This document shows positions 45,701 to 58,759 of a stretch of DNA of 61,055 nt, piece after piece; positions within the stretch are counted from its first letter, which is position 1, and each line of letters opens with the position of its first letter. The notes below the pieces were generated by a model, which ran no database searches, had not been told where the DNA came from, and worked only from the letters and a program-made list of their open reading frames with translations. The DNA is from Geosiphon pyriformis (Eukaryota > Glomeromycota > Glomeromycetes > Archaeosporales > Geosiphonaceae). The stretch covers positions 714,000-775,054 of the forward strand of contig JAAOMT010000664.1 in assembly GCA_016748015.1 (NCBI GenBank). The letters run 5' to 3'. A program made the translations under genes and the position numbers.

Positions 45701-47887
45701 TTAACCACTACTTAATACTTTGGAAAAAACTAGTTCCAAACTAAGTATAGTTCATGTACTTTTTATATATAATTAGCTATTTGAGCCAGTTTAGACTACA
45801 CTATACTATTATTTTACAAGAAAACTTGTTTAAAATAGATATCTTTTAAACAATATTAAACAAAATAAGATTACTAAAAACCAATTTAACAAGCTATTTG
45901 ACTGTTTTTATGAAACAAGACTTAACTTTAAGAAATTCAAATTCCCAAAGTGTTAGTAATTCACTGAACATCTTATTACTTATTCTAATCAAAACTCCAA
46001 AATCATTAGACATATTAATACTTTCTAAGCCATACTCTGTTTTTAATATTACTATCTTTTTTTTTTAACTTACCAACAGATTTGTTAAAAACACCCAAAT
46101 GCATTAATTTTGTTTTCAAGCTTGCTGCTTAACACAAGATTACTCTTAACAAATTGTTTAAAAGTAGTTACTAATATGCCAATAGGCTTAATAATAGATT
46201 TAACCAAAGCTGACAACTTGGCCAAGTTAAATTTTAAAAACACTAGCTAAGACAAAATCAAAAAAATATCTTTAATCTTAAAAGAAAAAGCAAAAGTTAC
46301 CAACAAAAAAAAGTTAAAAAAGCCCAAAAAAGCAAACACCTTAGCATAAAACTTTATATCCACAAAATATAAAGCAAATACTTTAAAAGAAAAAGGCAGA
46401 AAAACTTTATAGTCTACAATTAGATGGCTTATTTTTTAACACCTAAAACAGCATTGACAATTAAAAGTTTTTTATTAGATATGATACTTTTTTAGTGTAC
46501 TAGTTTTAATAATAGTAGTGTTCAAATTAATTTGAGATCCAAATATAACCAAAGCAAACCAAAAATAACAACCAGAATCAGAAAAACAAGGAATAAAACA
46601 TGTCTAATTACCAACTTAAAAAATTATATTATTAATTTCAAATACAGTACAACCAGAAAAAAGATTGACCAATTTGGTTTTAAATCTATTATAAAATAAA
46701 ATAGTCTCATTTTAAATTACCAAGAGAAAAATTTTAATACTATTCTTACTTATTAAAATTAATCAATAATTTAAAGCAGACACAACAGAATCTAGTTCAA
46801 TAAAGTAAACAATTACATATTGCCAAATGCCAACAGGTTTTAGCATAACATAAGCAACTTTATTAAACATACTAAAAGCTGTTTTAATATTAATAACAAA
46901 TATATTCAAAGATATATTATACAATATAACAGCAGTAAAAAGAGAATTAGTCTCAGAAACTACCAAAAACTTGGCAATTTTAAGAGTAGTTAAGTGAATA
47001 AAGCTTGTAAGCTTAATCAGAAAAACAGCTTCCAAAGACTTTTGAAAAGCAAACTCCATACAAAAAAGCTTTATATTATCTTTTGATACTGGTTTTGCAT
47101 CCAAGAAACTATGTACAGACTGAAAAATAGTCTTAATATAAGCCAATTTGATTTTAAAAGTAACACCAGACACTAGAGTAAAGGCCATTTATTCAGCAAA
47201 TTTTTGACAATTAACAATAGTTTTCTAAATACCACCAGTGACAATACCAAAAACCAGAGAAAAAATTAAATTAGTTTTCATCTGATTAGTTCAGTTCTTA
47301 AAAACAAGTAATCTAACAAAAAACTGTTGTTTTGCTTTTAAACTATAATAATCTGCTAGAAAAGACCACATTTGGCAATACAATTAGTGATTAATCTTGG
47401 CCCATCTTAGATAACATGTCAAATAATACAACAGAGATTTTATCAAAAACCACAAAAAAATTCGATGTAACAATAACAAAGATGAACAACTGTCTCCACT
47501 TTTCTGAACTTTTGGTTTTTTTGACCATTTTTTTTAAAGAAAAGATGCTAATAGCACCTGATGTAGAAACTATAGAAAAAAAACTAGATTGTTAACTAAT
47601 TTGTTATTAAAAACTTTTGGGCTCTTTAAAAAAATAGAAACAATATTAAAACTAATTCAAGTGTGTTTTTTTGAAGAGATTTTGACTGGTAAAAAACCAG
47701 CCAAAGATAAAAAAGATGCTTTAAAGGCCATTAAAAACAGTTTTTTATTATAAATATTTAAAAAAAAAGCTTTTAAAATGTTTTGTCTAGTAGTTTTTAC
47801 AACAAAAAAAGCTTTTTTGGTTGAAATTTTATTAAATATCTTAAGAAAAATATCAAGTAAAGCTTTTTTACTCTTTGCTTTAATCAT
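45700..47887 (-). mobile_element. ORF1-type retroelement copy B, heavily AT-mutated
   Basis: On the minus strand the ORF1 (gag-like) protein can be followed from MIKAKSKKALLDIF at 47887, through a frame at 47188-46763 (TFKIKLAYIKTIFQSVHSFL, KPVGIWQYVIVYF), to FNLAKLSALVKSIIKPIG near 46250. After a terminal stop comes the same 3' UTR motif as LINE copy A (reverse complement of about 45760-45790). The GIWQ-VVYF segment aligns with LIGLWQKTLVEFELSEVV of copy E (about 57376-57430). Stops and frame breaks are frequent and residues are shifted to those with A/T-rich codons. ORF1 is followed directly by the 3' UTR with no room for a reverse transcriptase, so this copy is either a non-autonomous form or internally deleted. 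It lies head-to-head with copy C. Confidence 0.7.
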
Positions 47888-48009
47888 AGTTATAAAACTA
47901 TAAATATATATTGAATAATTTTTTAAAATTTTGAAAAAGTAAAAATTTCTTTTTTTAAAGTTTTTTTTTTTATTACTAATAAATTAATATTTAAAACAAA
48001 AGATTTTAC

Positions 48010-50190
48010 AAACTTAAATTCAATGACTATAGACTGTAATTTAGTTATATGTTAATATGTGTGTATAAAAAATAGGACAAAATGCTAAAAAAAAAGTTAA
48101 AACTCAAGGCCAATCTATCTAAGAATTTTTTCAACAAAGCTATTTCTTATTCCAAGTTGTATAATTTTAAAATATTTAATTAGATGCAAACCAAAAATTT
48201 ACTGGCTAATTTAATAACCTATGTTAATTTAAAAAACATTCTTGGCAATTTATTTAAACATAAGACTATAAATCTATGAATTATCAATTAAATGTTTTGG
48301 CAATCTCTTAGTTTTTCAATCACACTATCAATTACTCTTATAAATTGTTTTTTGGCAGACATAACAAACACTCTGATATTATGTGATTTGTCTTTAAGTA
48401 ATAACATACTTAATGTCTTTTAGGCCAGTAATGATATTAATGTTGTAGATGTTTTAGGACTAAAACAATATATAAAAATAGTAAGTTTGCTTAAGAGATT
48501 TGGTATTGTTTTTATGAATTAGCTTTTAGACTATTACAGTATATGTTTTACATAGAATACATTTTGCAAATAGAAAAAACTAGATCTTAAAGATCTGATT
48601 TCTAAGTGGTTCAATTTGTTAGCCAAATTTATTAAGAATGATAATCTGAATGGCAATTATACTTTGACATATTGTCCTATTTTCAATAGCTGCTTATATA
48701 ATGTTGGCTTTGTTAAGAAGTGTTTTATAAAAAAAAGGTTAATAAAATAGTTATTTATATGGATAAATTAGTCAAGAATTTAAGATCTATAAATACTTAT
48801 GATAGTACTGCTGTTTATTTTTCAGATATTAATGTGAGTATAGAAATTAAAGTATATGGCTTACTTTTTTCAACTCTTATAGAATTGCAGATTATTACTT
48901 TAGTATTAAACTGTATTTCTATATTCAATTTAGTAGTATTGTTTATAGACAATTAAGCATTATTAGATATGTGTATTCTGACTACAAAAAATATTAAACC
49001 AGACTTTTGCAATAAATATTGAATAAAAAAATAGTATATTTATCAAATTATTGTGTCTAAAAATCTGTTAATTAATTAGAACAAAATTAAAAGTTATTCT
49101 GATGTTGTTAACAATGAGTATGCAGATTTTTTTGTTGATATCACCACCATATATAATTTTATATTGCCTATTAAGGTATTACACTGTTTTTTTGTCATAA
49201 AAAGCAAATTTGTTTTCAAAAATACCTATTACTTTCTTAGAAATTTGTTTGAGGCCATTAGTTTTATTGGTTAGAAATTCAAGTATGTAAATAGCATTGT
49301 AAATAAATCTCTTTGTAACTTTTTTAATATGCATTAAACTTTTAGTGTATGACATTTTAATAGTCAAATCCAATCTGGTTTTACAAGTTTCGCTTTTGTA
49401 ATATTGTGTTTTTATTTTATGAAAGTCTTATATTATTGACTATCTATAGCCAAAAGAAAAAGATCATACAATCTGAGTTATCCTAGTGTGTTATATATTT
49501 GGTGTGGGCTAATAGAAAACTCAAATTATACTTTTTTATGTATATATAATGATTATACCAGGAAATATTTGATTTCAGATATTATTAAAAAATGGACTGG
49601 TCTACTGAATACTTATACTGCTAATTATATAATAATTTATTCTTTTTATGAAGTTGAATTTTCTAATTATTTGTACATATTGTTAACTAAAAATTTTGTG
49701 ATAAAAGATTGAATAACTAATATAACAAATTTGTTAGATAATAAATTAAGTAATAGTTTGTTAGTTATTAACTTAATCCAGCATTTTGCTAAGAGTTACA
49801 GATCTGTTATATGGCTTTTAACAGCCAAATTGAGAATACATTATAAAAAAAATGATTTATTGTTATGTAACAAATTTGTAATTTCTGTTATAATTAAATT
49901 AGTGTTTATGTGGTTCTGAAAAATAATTTACAATTTTGGCATTAAGTTAAATGTTCATGTCTGCTTTAGTTTATATTCTTATTTAACTAGTATATATTTT
50001 AATTTCTTGTACAAATTTTCTGTAGTGGATTATTTAAGTATATAGTACTATCTTAATTAATTTGAATAACTAATTACATGTAGAAAAAGCATAAGTTATA
50101 TTTAATATAGAATTTTGTTTAATTATATGGTTTTAGATAGTGGTTGGACTGTATTTGTTAAAATTTAATAAAAAAAAAACTCAATTTTTT
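48010..50190 (+). mobile_element. LINE copy C (RT thumb to 3' UTR), heavily AT-mutated
   Basis: Fragments follow the same order as LINE copy A. RNase H is at about 48755-49080 (IYMDK, TLIELQ and FIDN, where the acidic residues survive), then SYSDVVNNEYAD aligned to VKGHSGISGNEHTD of copy A, then IWCGLIENSNYTFLC (zinc knuckle), FAKSYRSVIWLLTAKLR and VHVCFSLYSYL. A Trp codon of copy A (TGG) is TAG here, Gly (GGT) is AGT, and His (CAT) is TAT. The 3' UTR (50041-50190) matches copy A with transitions only over 31 positions and ends in an A-rich tail. It is dead. Confidence 0.75.
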
Positions 50191-51250
50191 TTTGTGCAAA
50201 AAATAAAAAAATAAAAACATTATTATTATTGTTTTTAATATTATAAAAATCAGACTGTTTAATTGGCTTTTTAATAGAAAAAACTTGATTTAAGTATTTT
50301 GTAAAATCATATTGTATAAAGTATTAAAAATATTTTTATATTTATTTAAAATAAAATTGGTTTTTTTATCATAAATTTTTTTTATGTTTTTAATATTTAA
50401 CTTTTTATTAATATTATTATAAAAACTTTTTATTTTACTGTTTTAAGATACAAACTTTTTAAAAGTATATCAAATTTATTTTTTTTATATCTAAATTACC
50501 AATAAATATTTTTAATACAAACATATTAATATTAAACTTTTTGGCTTTTTTGTTTAATATAATTTATTATGTTTTTTTTAATATTAGAACAAATTTTTCT
50601 TTTATTTTTTTTGGTTATGTTTATAACAAATATACTTGTCATGTTTTTAAACAAAAATATATTGAAAATTTTAGCTTAAAAAAAAACTAAATATGAAAAA
50701 ATGTAATAAAATATTTTTTTGGCTTCTTTTTGCTCTTTTTATGGTCTGAAAATTAATAAAAAAAATTTTTTTTAACAATCTTTATTATAACAAATTTAAT
50801 TATTAAATTTTTTTATTAAAATAAGTTAATTATAAATATATTAAAATTTAAGATAATTTAAATTAAAATTAAAATATTATTAAATCGGTTAAAAATCTAA
50901 ATTTAATAATAATTACAAAATTTGTATTGTATTATTTAAATATTATTGTTAAAATGAATTTACAATTAATTTTAAATTTTATAATATTGTGATTTTAGAA
51001 ATTGGTTTGTTTACAATTGTCACAAATTTTTACAATTGTTTTAATTGCTATAGGTTATTTTTAATTTTAATTGATTTTCTTTAAAATATAAACACAAAAA
51101 TTTATCATACTTTTATTGTACAAAATTTAAAAATGACAGAAAATTTTGTTTTTATTCAAACTACATAAATTAACACAATTTTAATGTTAATCAATACTTT
51201 GTTACTACATGATAATATAAAATATATATTATTAAATTTACTGCTGTAAA
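50190..51250. other. AT-rich island, middle part
   Basis: Very AT-rich with homopolymer T and A runs and no coding frame. Ends where base composition returns to genic levels near 51250. Confidence 0.5.
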
Positions 51251-51557
51251 TTATATCAAGCGTTTCTAAAGACGACGACAATGGCGACTTCCCAATTAAA
51301 TTTAACAATTTTACCAATCTGCATTAATCCGAAAATCATGCATTTACGAGTAAATCCAAAGGTTGTACTGATGATCACGTGCATTAATAAATATGCAAAC
51401 CGAAGATTATAATATAATCTTAATAAGTCTAAGTGACTATGTTTCATTATGTTGTATTTTATGATTGATTGATATCATCAGGCTGAGTTATTTTCTACAA
51501 TTTCTTAATTTAGTAGAGCAACCAATCCAAAAAAATAGTTAAAACGTTAAATATTAT

Positions 51558-53021
51558 TTATGCCTTAAACCACCTCTCAAGGCATGAATGCCGATGGTTA
51601 TCTATATATATATAATTGGCGAATATTAGAACTTAGTCAAAAATTGACATCCCTTTCATTAAATCAGCTTACCGACACTGTTAACGGGATTGCAATGGCA
51701 TTTCCCATTTTCATGAAACTTTTTACGATCATCTGGACAATGTTCGAGTAGATTATGCTTATATGCTATATCATTAAAGAAATGTATCTCCGATTTCTGC
51801 AGGAAAAGAGCAAGCGCGATCGAATGCACTGGTGCATCTCCCCATCTTCAAGAAATTTTAGGATTTAAAGAGCAAAAGTTTACTATGAATAAAAGCACCT
51901 TTAATGGATGTTAAGTTTAATACCTTTCATAAAAATAGCCTCCTTTCTTGTCAAGATATTCAAAGAATTTGATATATCTCTCGCTCCTCCAAAAATTCAA
52001 ATTTCCAATTTCAAAATTGCTCCAAAAATGACACCTTAGATATCAAAAGTTTGTTGAGACATCAATACAAATTAGGAAAACTTAAAACAATAAATCTTAC
52101 AGGTTGTAATCGCCATTATTGTCAATTATGAAATTAGCAACATTTTTGGGAGTCAAGTATTGTGGATACTCTTGCATGAAGCCTCTGACGGACTGCCACA
52201 AAGTAGGTATTGTATTATTGAATTCATAAAAGGTTATAGTAAATCCATATGCCAAATTGTTATTTTCCATAAATAAGAAAGGATCATAATCAATATCGCA
52301 GGCGAATTCTACGGACGGTTCCAACCGCCAATACCAGTCGTATGGGTCGAGAAGTGGATGTCGGAAGAAGAATCCTGAATTGAAACGGCACATGTGTCGA
52401 TATGTCAACGAATCACCGTAAATTACGCCTGACTTTTCCATTCTATTTTGACATTCTTCAGCTTTTGTCTGGTTTATCCAAGAAGGGTAACTCCACATTT
52501 CTTTGGGGATTAACCCTAACCAAGTAAGATTTCAGAGGAATTAGTTCAATAAATAAAGTAATGGGCCGCTTCTCCTGCTACTAATTGTGAAACCTACCAT
52601 AATAAGTTTCGGACTTTGTGCTATTAGATATTAATTCTTTAAATTCCTCGGTGAAATCTTTATCATTGAGAAACACATATGGATAATGAAACTTTTTATT
52701 CCATCTATCTTCCAATTGTCGCATTGTAGCCCTTAATTCATACACCTCAATGTTCCTGACTAGAACTACTATCGCGGCATTTACACGTGTACTGTTATTA
52801 CTCTCCCGCAAAAGCAGAGACTGGTCGGCCATCGGGTCTATGTACTCTGTTTCGAAAAAGACATCCCGCGAAGATTTAAATAGTGAGAAGTTCAAGAAAT
52901 TTACTAGTCCGAAAAGTGTTAAGCATGACACAAGGCAGATTAGGAATAGAGTCCGGAAAAAAGGTAATTTCAATCTTGATTTTCTTAGTTTTTGAATGCC
53001 AAAAGCTTTAATAGTGGACAT
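51558..53021 (-). CDS. GT15 (Kre2/Mnt1/Ktr) alpha-mannosyltransferase
   Basis: Five minus-strand exons (53021-52598, 52515-52101, 52035-51925, 51845-51673, 51601-51558) give 388 residues with all junctions in frame. A short cytoplasmic N terminus is followed by one membrane helix (about 24-45, [20 protein letters not shown]), as in type II Golgi enzymes. The catalytic domain has [33 protein letters not shown], the signature [20 protein letters not shown] (with the acidic metal-binding and nucleophile residues), [16 protein letters not shown] and GDAPVHSIA. The C terminus has the paired-Cys CHCNP ... SC motif. GT15 enzymes add alpha-1,2-linked mannose to O- and N-glycans of cell-wall proteins. 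The gene is intact although it sits between two large AT islands of dead repeats. Confidence 0.92.
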
Positions 53022-53099
53022 AATCTTTTTAAAAGAGACAGACGGAAATGCAAGAATTTATAATTATATGGCATTTATCTAAACTTGTATTTTTTTATA

Positions 53100-54530
53100 C
53101 AAGTCTGAGTGATATTTACAATAACCACTATTTTTCCGTTATACTTTTACATCTAACGCGTCCAATTTTAAATAGCATGTGATCCAGCCATTGTATTATC
53201 TATTTATTTATTTATTTATTTATTTATTTTTTATTGGATTAACTAAGTGTAGATGTAGCTCAATATTAGATTCTATAAATAAACCTTTTGCATCCATTTT
53301 ACCAATTATGTAATTTAGATTTAAACTATTTTTTACAACCATATTCTTGTCATCTTTTTATAATTTCTTATATTTTGGTTTTGAAGTTTTTACCAAAACC
53401 ACAAACAAGTCAGCAAAAATTCTTATTCAATGAAAAAGTAAAATACTTGTTTATTTTATTACTTAAAAATAAGTTATTAAATCTTTTTGTTTGGAGATAA
53501 TATAATAAAAATAATAATTTTTAACATTAAATCTATTGTATTGAATTGTGTTTTTAAATTAAATTAAAGTTTAATTAAATATTTATGTTTTCAAATTATG
53601 TTTTTATAAATAAAATTTACTATTAATTTTGTATTTGCTTTTTGAATTGTTTTGGGTTTTGGTTATTTTATAAAATAATTAATTATTATTACAATATAGT
53701 AATTTTTTTTGATTATAATAATAAAGATTTAATTAAATTAACTTTTTTATTTTATTAAATAGTTGTTTAATTTTAATTAATATTAAGAATTTTGTTGACT
53801 TTGTTTTTTTTTTAAATAATTATTACAAATTTTAATATATTATTTAATGTTTTTTTGTATTTAAGATTAAAAATAAAATTATAAAACTTTTTAAATAATA
53901 TTATTTTATTTAAAATAATTTAATAAAAAATTTAAATACATTGTTACAAATAAACTTAGTAGATAGTATTGTAATATTTAGTGCTTGTAATTTAGAAATA
54001 AAAACTAATTATAAAGCAAAAATTAAAAATTAAAAATTTTGTAATTATATCTGGTTTTTTATAAAGTTGATTAATTAATCTTTGAAAATTTCTGTTGTAT
54101 AAAGTTTTATTATGAAGTTTTTTAGTTATAAAACACAAAGATATTATTTTTTTTATGTATTATTGTAGTTTTATCTTATACTAATTAATTATAATTGTTA
54201 AAATTTAGTAATATCCTTTTATTTTTTTAATAAACTAACAAAATAATATTAATATTTAATATTAAAAAGAAGCTTTTTTTTTACCAAGCTATTATAAAAT
54301 TTAATTTCAAAACAATTAATTTTTAATATTATTGTAATTAAACTTGTTTTATTTTTTGCTTATTTAATTTTGATTATTATTTCTAATTTGCTTTAGTTAT
54401 ATTTAATTTATAGAGTAATTTTAATGCTGCTATTATTTGAACTAATACTTTAAAAAAATTTTATATTTAATAAAAATTTTTTAAATTTTAATGATGTTTT
54501 AAATATTAAGACTTAAATCATTTAGCTGCT
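53100..54530. other. AT-rich island
   Basis: Extremely AT-rich with no credible ORF. It probably includes the 5' part of ORF1-type copy D, but similarity is not visible to me before about 54530. Confidence 0.45.
53201..53229. repeat. TATT microsatellite
   Basis: About seven perfect TATT units just upstream of the mannosyltransferase gene, at the boundary of the second AT island. Confidence 0.9.
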
Positions 54531-55270
54531 AATTATAAAATGTTTTTACCTCTTTTTTCTAAAACTCTTAAGGCTTTTGTGCCTTATTTTATTAGTATCA
54601 AGTCTTATATTAAGATTGTTGTTCTTATACCTCTTTTAGTTTTTAGTTCTTTAGTTGGTTTTGCTTTTTTTGCTAATATAATAGTTAATATTTTTGTGGT
54701 TTTTTTTTAGTTAGCTTTTTTAAAGTTTAATTTGACCAAGTTTTTTGCTTTGCTTAAGTTTATTATTAAGCCAATTGGTTTTTTAGTTATTATATTTAAA
54801 CAATTTATCAATGGTAATTTAGTTTTAAGTAGTGTATTTAGTCTTAAAATCAATAAGATTTTAATACATATAGGTATTTTTAATAAAGCAATTGATAAGT
54901 TAAAGCAGAAGTTAATTGCTTTAAAAATCAAATATAATTATAAAGATATTGATATGTTTGGTTTTTATGTAAATTTTTTTGTAATTAATAATAATATGTT
55001 TTCTAACTTAATATTACTATGGAAACATAAATTTATTAGTATTAAGACTAATATTTTAAAAACAGTTAAATAGTTAATTAGATTGATTAGTAATAGTACT
55101 ATATTGTTTGAGATTGTTTAAAAAATATTTTTTTTAAGTAAGTTTTTTTTTAAAATATCAATATAGTATAGTTTGAATTAATTTGAATAGTTGGTTATAT
55201 ATAAAAGTATATAAACTATATTTAGCCTTAAAACACTTAATTTGTTTCTAATTTCTAAATAATAGTTAAA
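54530..55270 (+). mobile_element. ORF1-type retroelement copy D, heavily AT-mutated
   Basis: The frame at 54714-55073 reads FNLTKFFALLKFIIKPIG, FKQFINGNLVLSSVF and MFSNLILLWKHKFISIKT. It aligns residue by residue with copy B (FNLAKLSALVKSIIKPIG, FKQFVKSNLVLSSKL) on the other side of the mannosyltransferase gene. The 3' UTR at 55178-55204 matches copy A (2581-2607) with 12 differences, all transitions. Direct ORF1-to-3'-UTR organisation is the same as in copy B. Confidence 0.65.
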
Positions 55271-56360
55271 TCATACTTGTTAAATACATAATAAAAAATA
55301 AATAATTTTAAAAAACAATAACAAAATAATAATATTAATAACTAATATATATAATTAACTATGATAAAGTTTTAATATAATAATATTTTTTTTTAAAATT
55401 AAGTTCTAATAAAATAAAACTATTTTAATAAAATATATAATAATTATAACAATATTAATTTTGATTTAAAAAACTAAATTTTTTTATAAGTATTTTGGCT
55501 TTTTTTTACAATTATTAAAATTTTAAAATTTTTAAATATATAATATTTAAAATTTTTACATAAATTTTTGAAGTTGTTTTTTAAAAGCTTTATATTTTTT
55601 ATAATTTTATTAACATTTAAATTGTTTTTTATATAACAAATTTTTATTAATAAATAAAAATTTTTATTATTTTTTAAATATGTTAAAAAAAAGCATTTTA
55701 ATAATTATATATTTGAATATATATTTTTCTATTTTATTGCTAATTTTTTGTCTTTTTATAATAGTTTTTTGTAAATTAATAAAATTTGTAATATATTTTA
55801 AGTTTTTTTACTAATAATTAAAAAACTTTTTTATTTAAGAATAATTTTTAAAAGCATTTATATTTATATATTTTTTTATATATAAAATTAATAAATAAAA
55901 TAACTATTTAATTAAATATTGTTTTGGCTTTTATTTATTTTATTAAGTAATTTATTATTGTTATTATATATTGGTTTTTATTAAAAATATTAATTAAAAA
56001 ATCAATAATATTGATTTTAATTCTATTAAAAATTTAATTAACAAAATTAAATAACTTTTTAGATAGTTAAAAAATTTTTAAAATTAGTTCTAATAAATTA
56101 AATGTTTTTTTAAATGTTTTTTTTGTTGTTAATTATATTTTAATAGATATTGTCTTTTATTTAAAAATTTAATAAATATTAAATTATTTTTTAAGTTTAA
56201 TTTAAAATATTTTAATAAATAATAATTTAATTAATTGTATTAATATATTTTTTATTAAATAATTAATTATATTATAATCAAATTTTTTAGTAATAATCTA
56301 ATTTTTTAGCTTAATAAATAATTTTATTTCTATAAATAATAATATTTCTTTTAATTTTAA
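55270..56360. other. AT-rich island, right part
   Basis: Strongly AT-rich, no open frame. Composition rises abruptly at about 56380 where LINE copy E begins. Confidence 0.5.
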
Positions 56361-56369
56361 AAACTTTTT

Positions 56370-58750
56370 CTTTTATTGATCCTCTGGTCACAGTGAAAGC
56401 ACAAAGTAGCCAAAGAAATACAATTTCTTTTTTCTTTTCCCTTTTGCCTTTGTAGTTATTTTTTTTAACACATCTTTATTTGTTGTTATGGATCCAATAA
56501 GCTCTTTTGCTGGTGTTTCTGGTTCTGTTTTGGCTGAGTTGGAGATCTGGTCTAACATTAAGAAAAAAGCACATGTTGAGAGTATCTACTCTTATGGCCC
56601 TTCATACAAAAAACCTAAAAATTCTAGAGTTATTGGTGGTATTGTGGCTTCATCAGCTGGTTTTATTTCTGTTAATGTTTTTTATGCTGGTGATAAGGAA
56701 CAAAAGTGTCTTGGAGTAGTGAAGTGGAAAGCAAAAATGCTAGTGTTAATAGTGTATTTGACATAGAGAACATGAATAATATGGTGGCTGAAAAAACAAG
56801 TTATGTGAATTTTAACAATTCTAAAGCTGACAAAATGATAGATAACATAACTCTTAGGAGAACATAGACAAGGATGTATGTTTTGGATCAACTACCAAAG
56901 AAACCATTATTTAGCAATTTGAATAGTAATAAAGCTGAGTTGGTGCTTTCAGTGCCTAGATTTGTTGGTTCAAAAAACCTTCTATTTGTCATGTTGTAGA
57001 GCAAACCAGTTAGAGATTTTAGTTTTACAAAATCTTTCATGTTGGATGTTGAGCTGTCAACTGTTCTCGGCAAATCATTTGTTGATAAATTAATGACACT
57101 GAAGAGAATTTTTTATTGTGTAAATGGTTTTAGGGGGGCATTTACTCCCTCAAAACTTCTTGGGTTGATTAAAGTCTCTTTTACTTTGGAATTTAGTTTA
57201 ATTAAGACCAGAAATTTGGCTATCAATGCAAAGATTTTGGTCAATAATGTGATTAGAAAACCAAACAACTGTTCAGATCAGGATGTAATAGTCAAGGAGA
57301 TCTTAGTAGATCTTCTCAAATCAGCAGTTGAGTCAGTTTTTTCTAAGTTTGATAAGATTATATTAATTAAGATGCAATTGATTGGTTTATGGCAAAAGAC
57401 TTTGGTAGAGTTTGAATTATCAGAGGTGGTTAGTTTAGTTGTATCCAAATGATCTGTTTTCATGGGAAAAAATTCTGTGTGTGTGGCTTTGGCAATTGAA
57501 GATAAACAATCATGGATTTCAAGAAATCAACATTGGACATTATTGTACATATTACCAGTTGGAACTACTGCTTATGATCTTTCTGATTTGCTGAATTCTT
57601 ATGATGGGAAAACTTGCTTTATTGGTTGCAATTTAAGTTCATATGTGTATAACAAATGTGCAGTGATTTGTTTTGAGAATAAGGCATTCAAATTGGCTGC
57701 TATTGATTCTGTTCTTGTTTTCAAAAGTGTAAATTTACATTAGGCTGGGCTTTTTTTGGCTTGTTGTGCTCTATATAAACAGTTTGGTCATATCTCTGAT
57801 GTTTGCTCAGTAGGTGAAAAGTTTGGTGTTCACAATAAGTGTGTGGTAATTTCTTAAGATCAGATCCAGCTGGCCAATATATATAAGAAGAAACAGGCAC
57901 CAATTGCCCATCCAGTTTTTTTTGGTGGCAAAACATGGGTCCAGATTGCTGGTGGCTTTCTATTTTGTATGACTGCTTCAGTTGCTTTTGGTGCTGGCAT
58001 ATTTTCTGGTGCAAATTTTCTTCTAAAGAGACTATTTCCACTTGACTTCTCTGGTTTAAATGATCATTTGGTGTCTTTGGAGTGCTTCTTAAAGCTTTTG
58101 TCTGACCAAGTTTCTGGTATTTTGAGAAAATTGAGTTTTATTGATTTGGTGCCTTTGGCACTATCCCTCTGTGTTTCTCCTTCAGCCACTTCCACAGCTA
58201 TTGTGTTGAATTTGGACTTGAATATGGCTTTAGATAAAGTATTGCTGTTATTTATTTCATCTTTTTCTTCAGTGGTCAAAGATATAATTGTTGAGCTCAG
58301 TTCAAGTAGTTCTAAGGTTTTAACTGCCAAAATGGGTGGTTTGGAATCCAAAATGATGGCTTTGGAGATGTCAATTGGTTCAGTTCTAAATAGATTAGAA
58401 CATTTGTGCTCTGGTTCAGATTTGTCAGTTTTTTCTTTGTCCCTATAAGTAATTTGGTATGGAAGTTTGCTACATGTAATGTTCAAAGTATCAATGTTCC
58501 TGTAAAACAAACAGATGTTGTTCATTGGCATAAGAGTTCTGATAACATGGTGTTATAGATAACTATTTCTGGTGTTGGATTAAATAACAAACCCATAACT
58601 TGGTGCTCAAATCTAGTTGTAGTTAATAGTGATCTGAAGGTTTGTGTCTAAAAAGTCTGTATCTGAAGGGTTTGGTTGAGTTCTTTGTATAATGAACAGA
58701 AATTCAATGTAATAGTTTTATCTGTAGCTTCCTAAAACTGCGGTTTTGTT
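56370..58750 (+). mobile_element. LINE copy E, 5' half (ORF1 and start of endonuclease), broken
   Basis: A 5' UTR precedes an ATG at 56488 (MDPISSFAGVSGSVLAELEI). ORF1 continues in pieces: 57039-57452 (LDVELSTVLGKSFVDKLM; LIGLWQKTLVEFELSEVV), 57462-57743 (YILPVGTTAYDLSDLLNSY; KTCFIGCNLSSYV), a CCHC-like knuckle near 57765-57815 whose second Cys is Tyr (CALYKQFGHISDVC), and 57969-58448 (coiled region GGLESKMMALEMSIGSVL). At about 58450 the reading passes into WKFATCNVQSINVPVKQ, the start of an endonuclease/exonuclease/phosphatase domain. Stops and frameshifts interrupt it, but it is far less AT-mutated than copies B-D. It is cut off near 58750 by the Gypsy-type remnant. Confidence 0.78.
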
Positions 58751-58759
58751 AATTTTTTT

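Noticed and set aside
51256-51447. 63-codon minus-strand ORF downstream of the mannosyltransferase
   Set aside because: No recognisable domain, and it lies in the 3' flank of the mannosyltransferase gene, which already ends in a complete C terminus.
53288-53500. 70-codon plus-strand ORF in the AT island
   Set aside because: Composition matches random AT-rich sequence, with no alignment to the retroelement frames.
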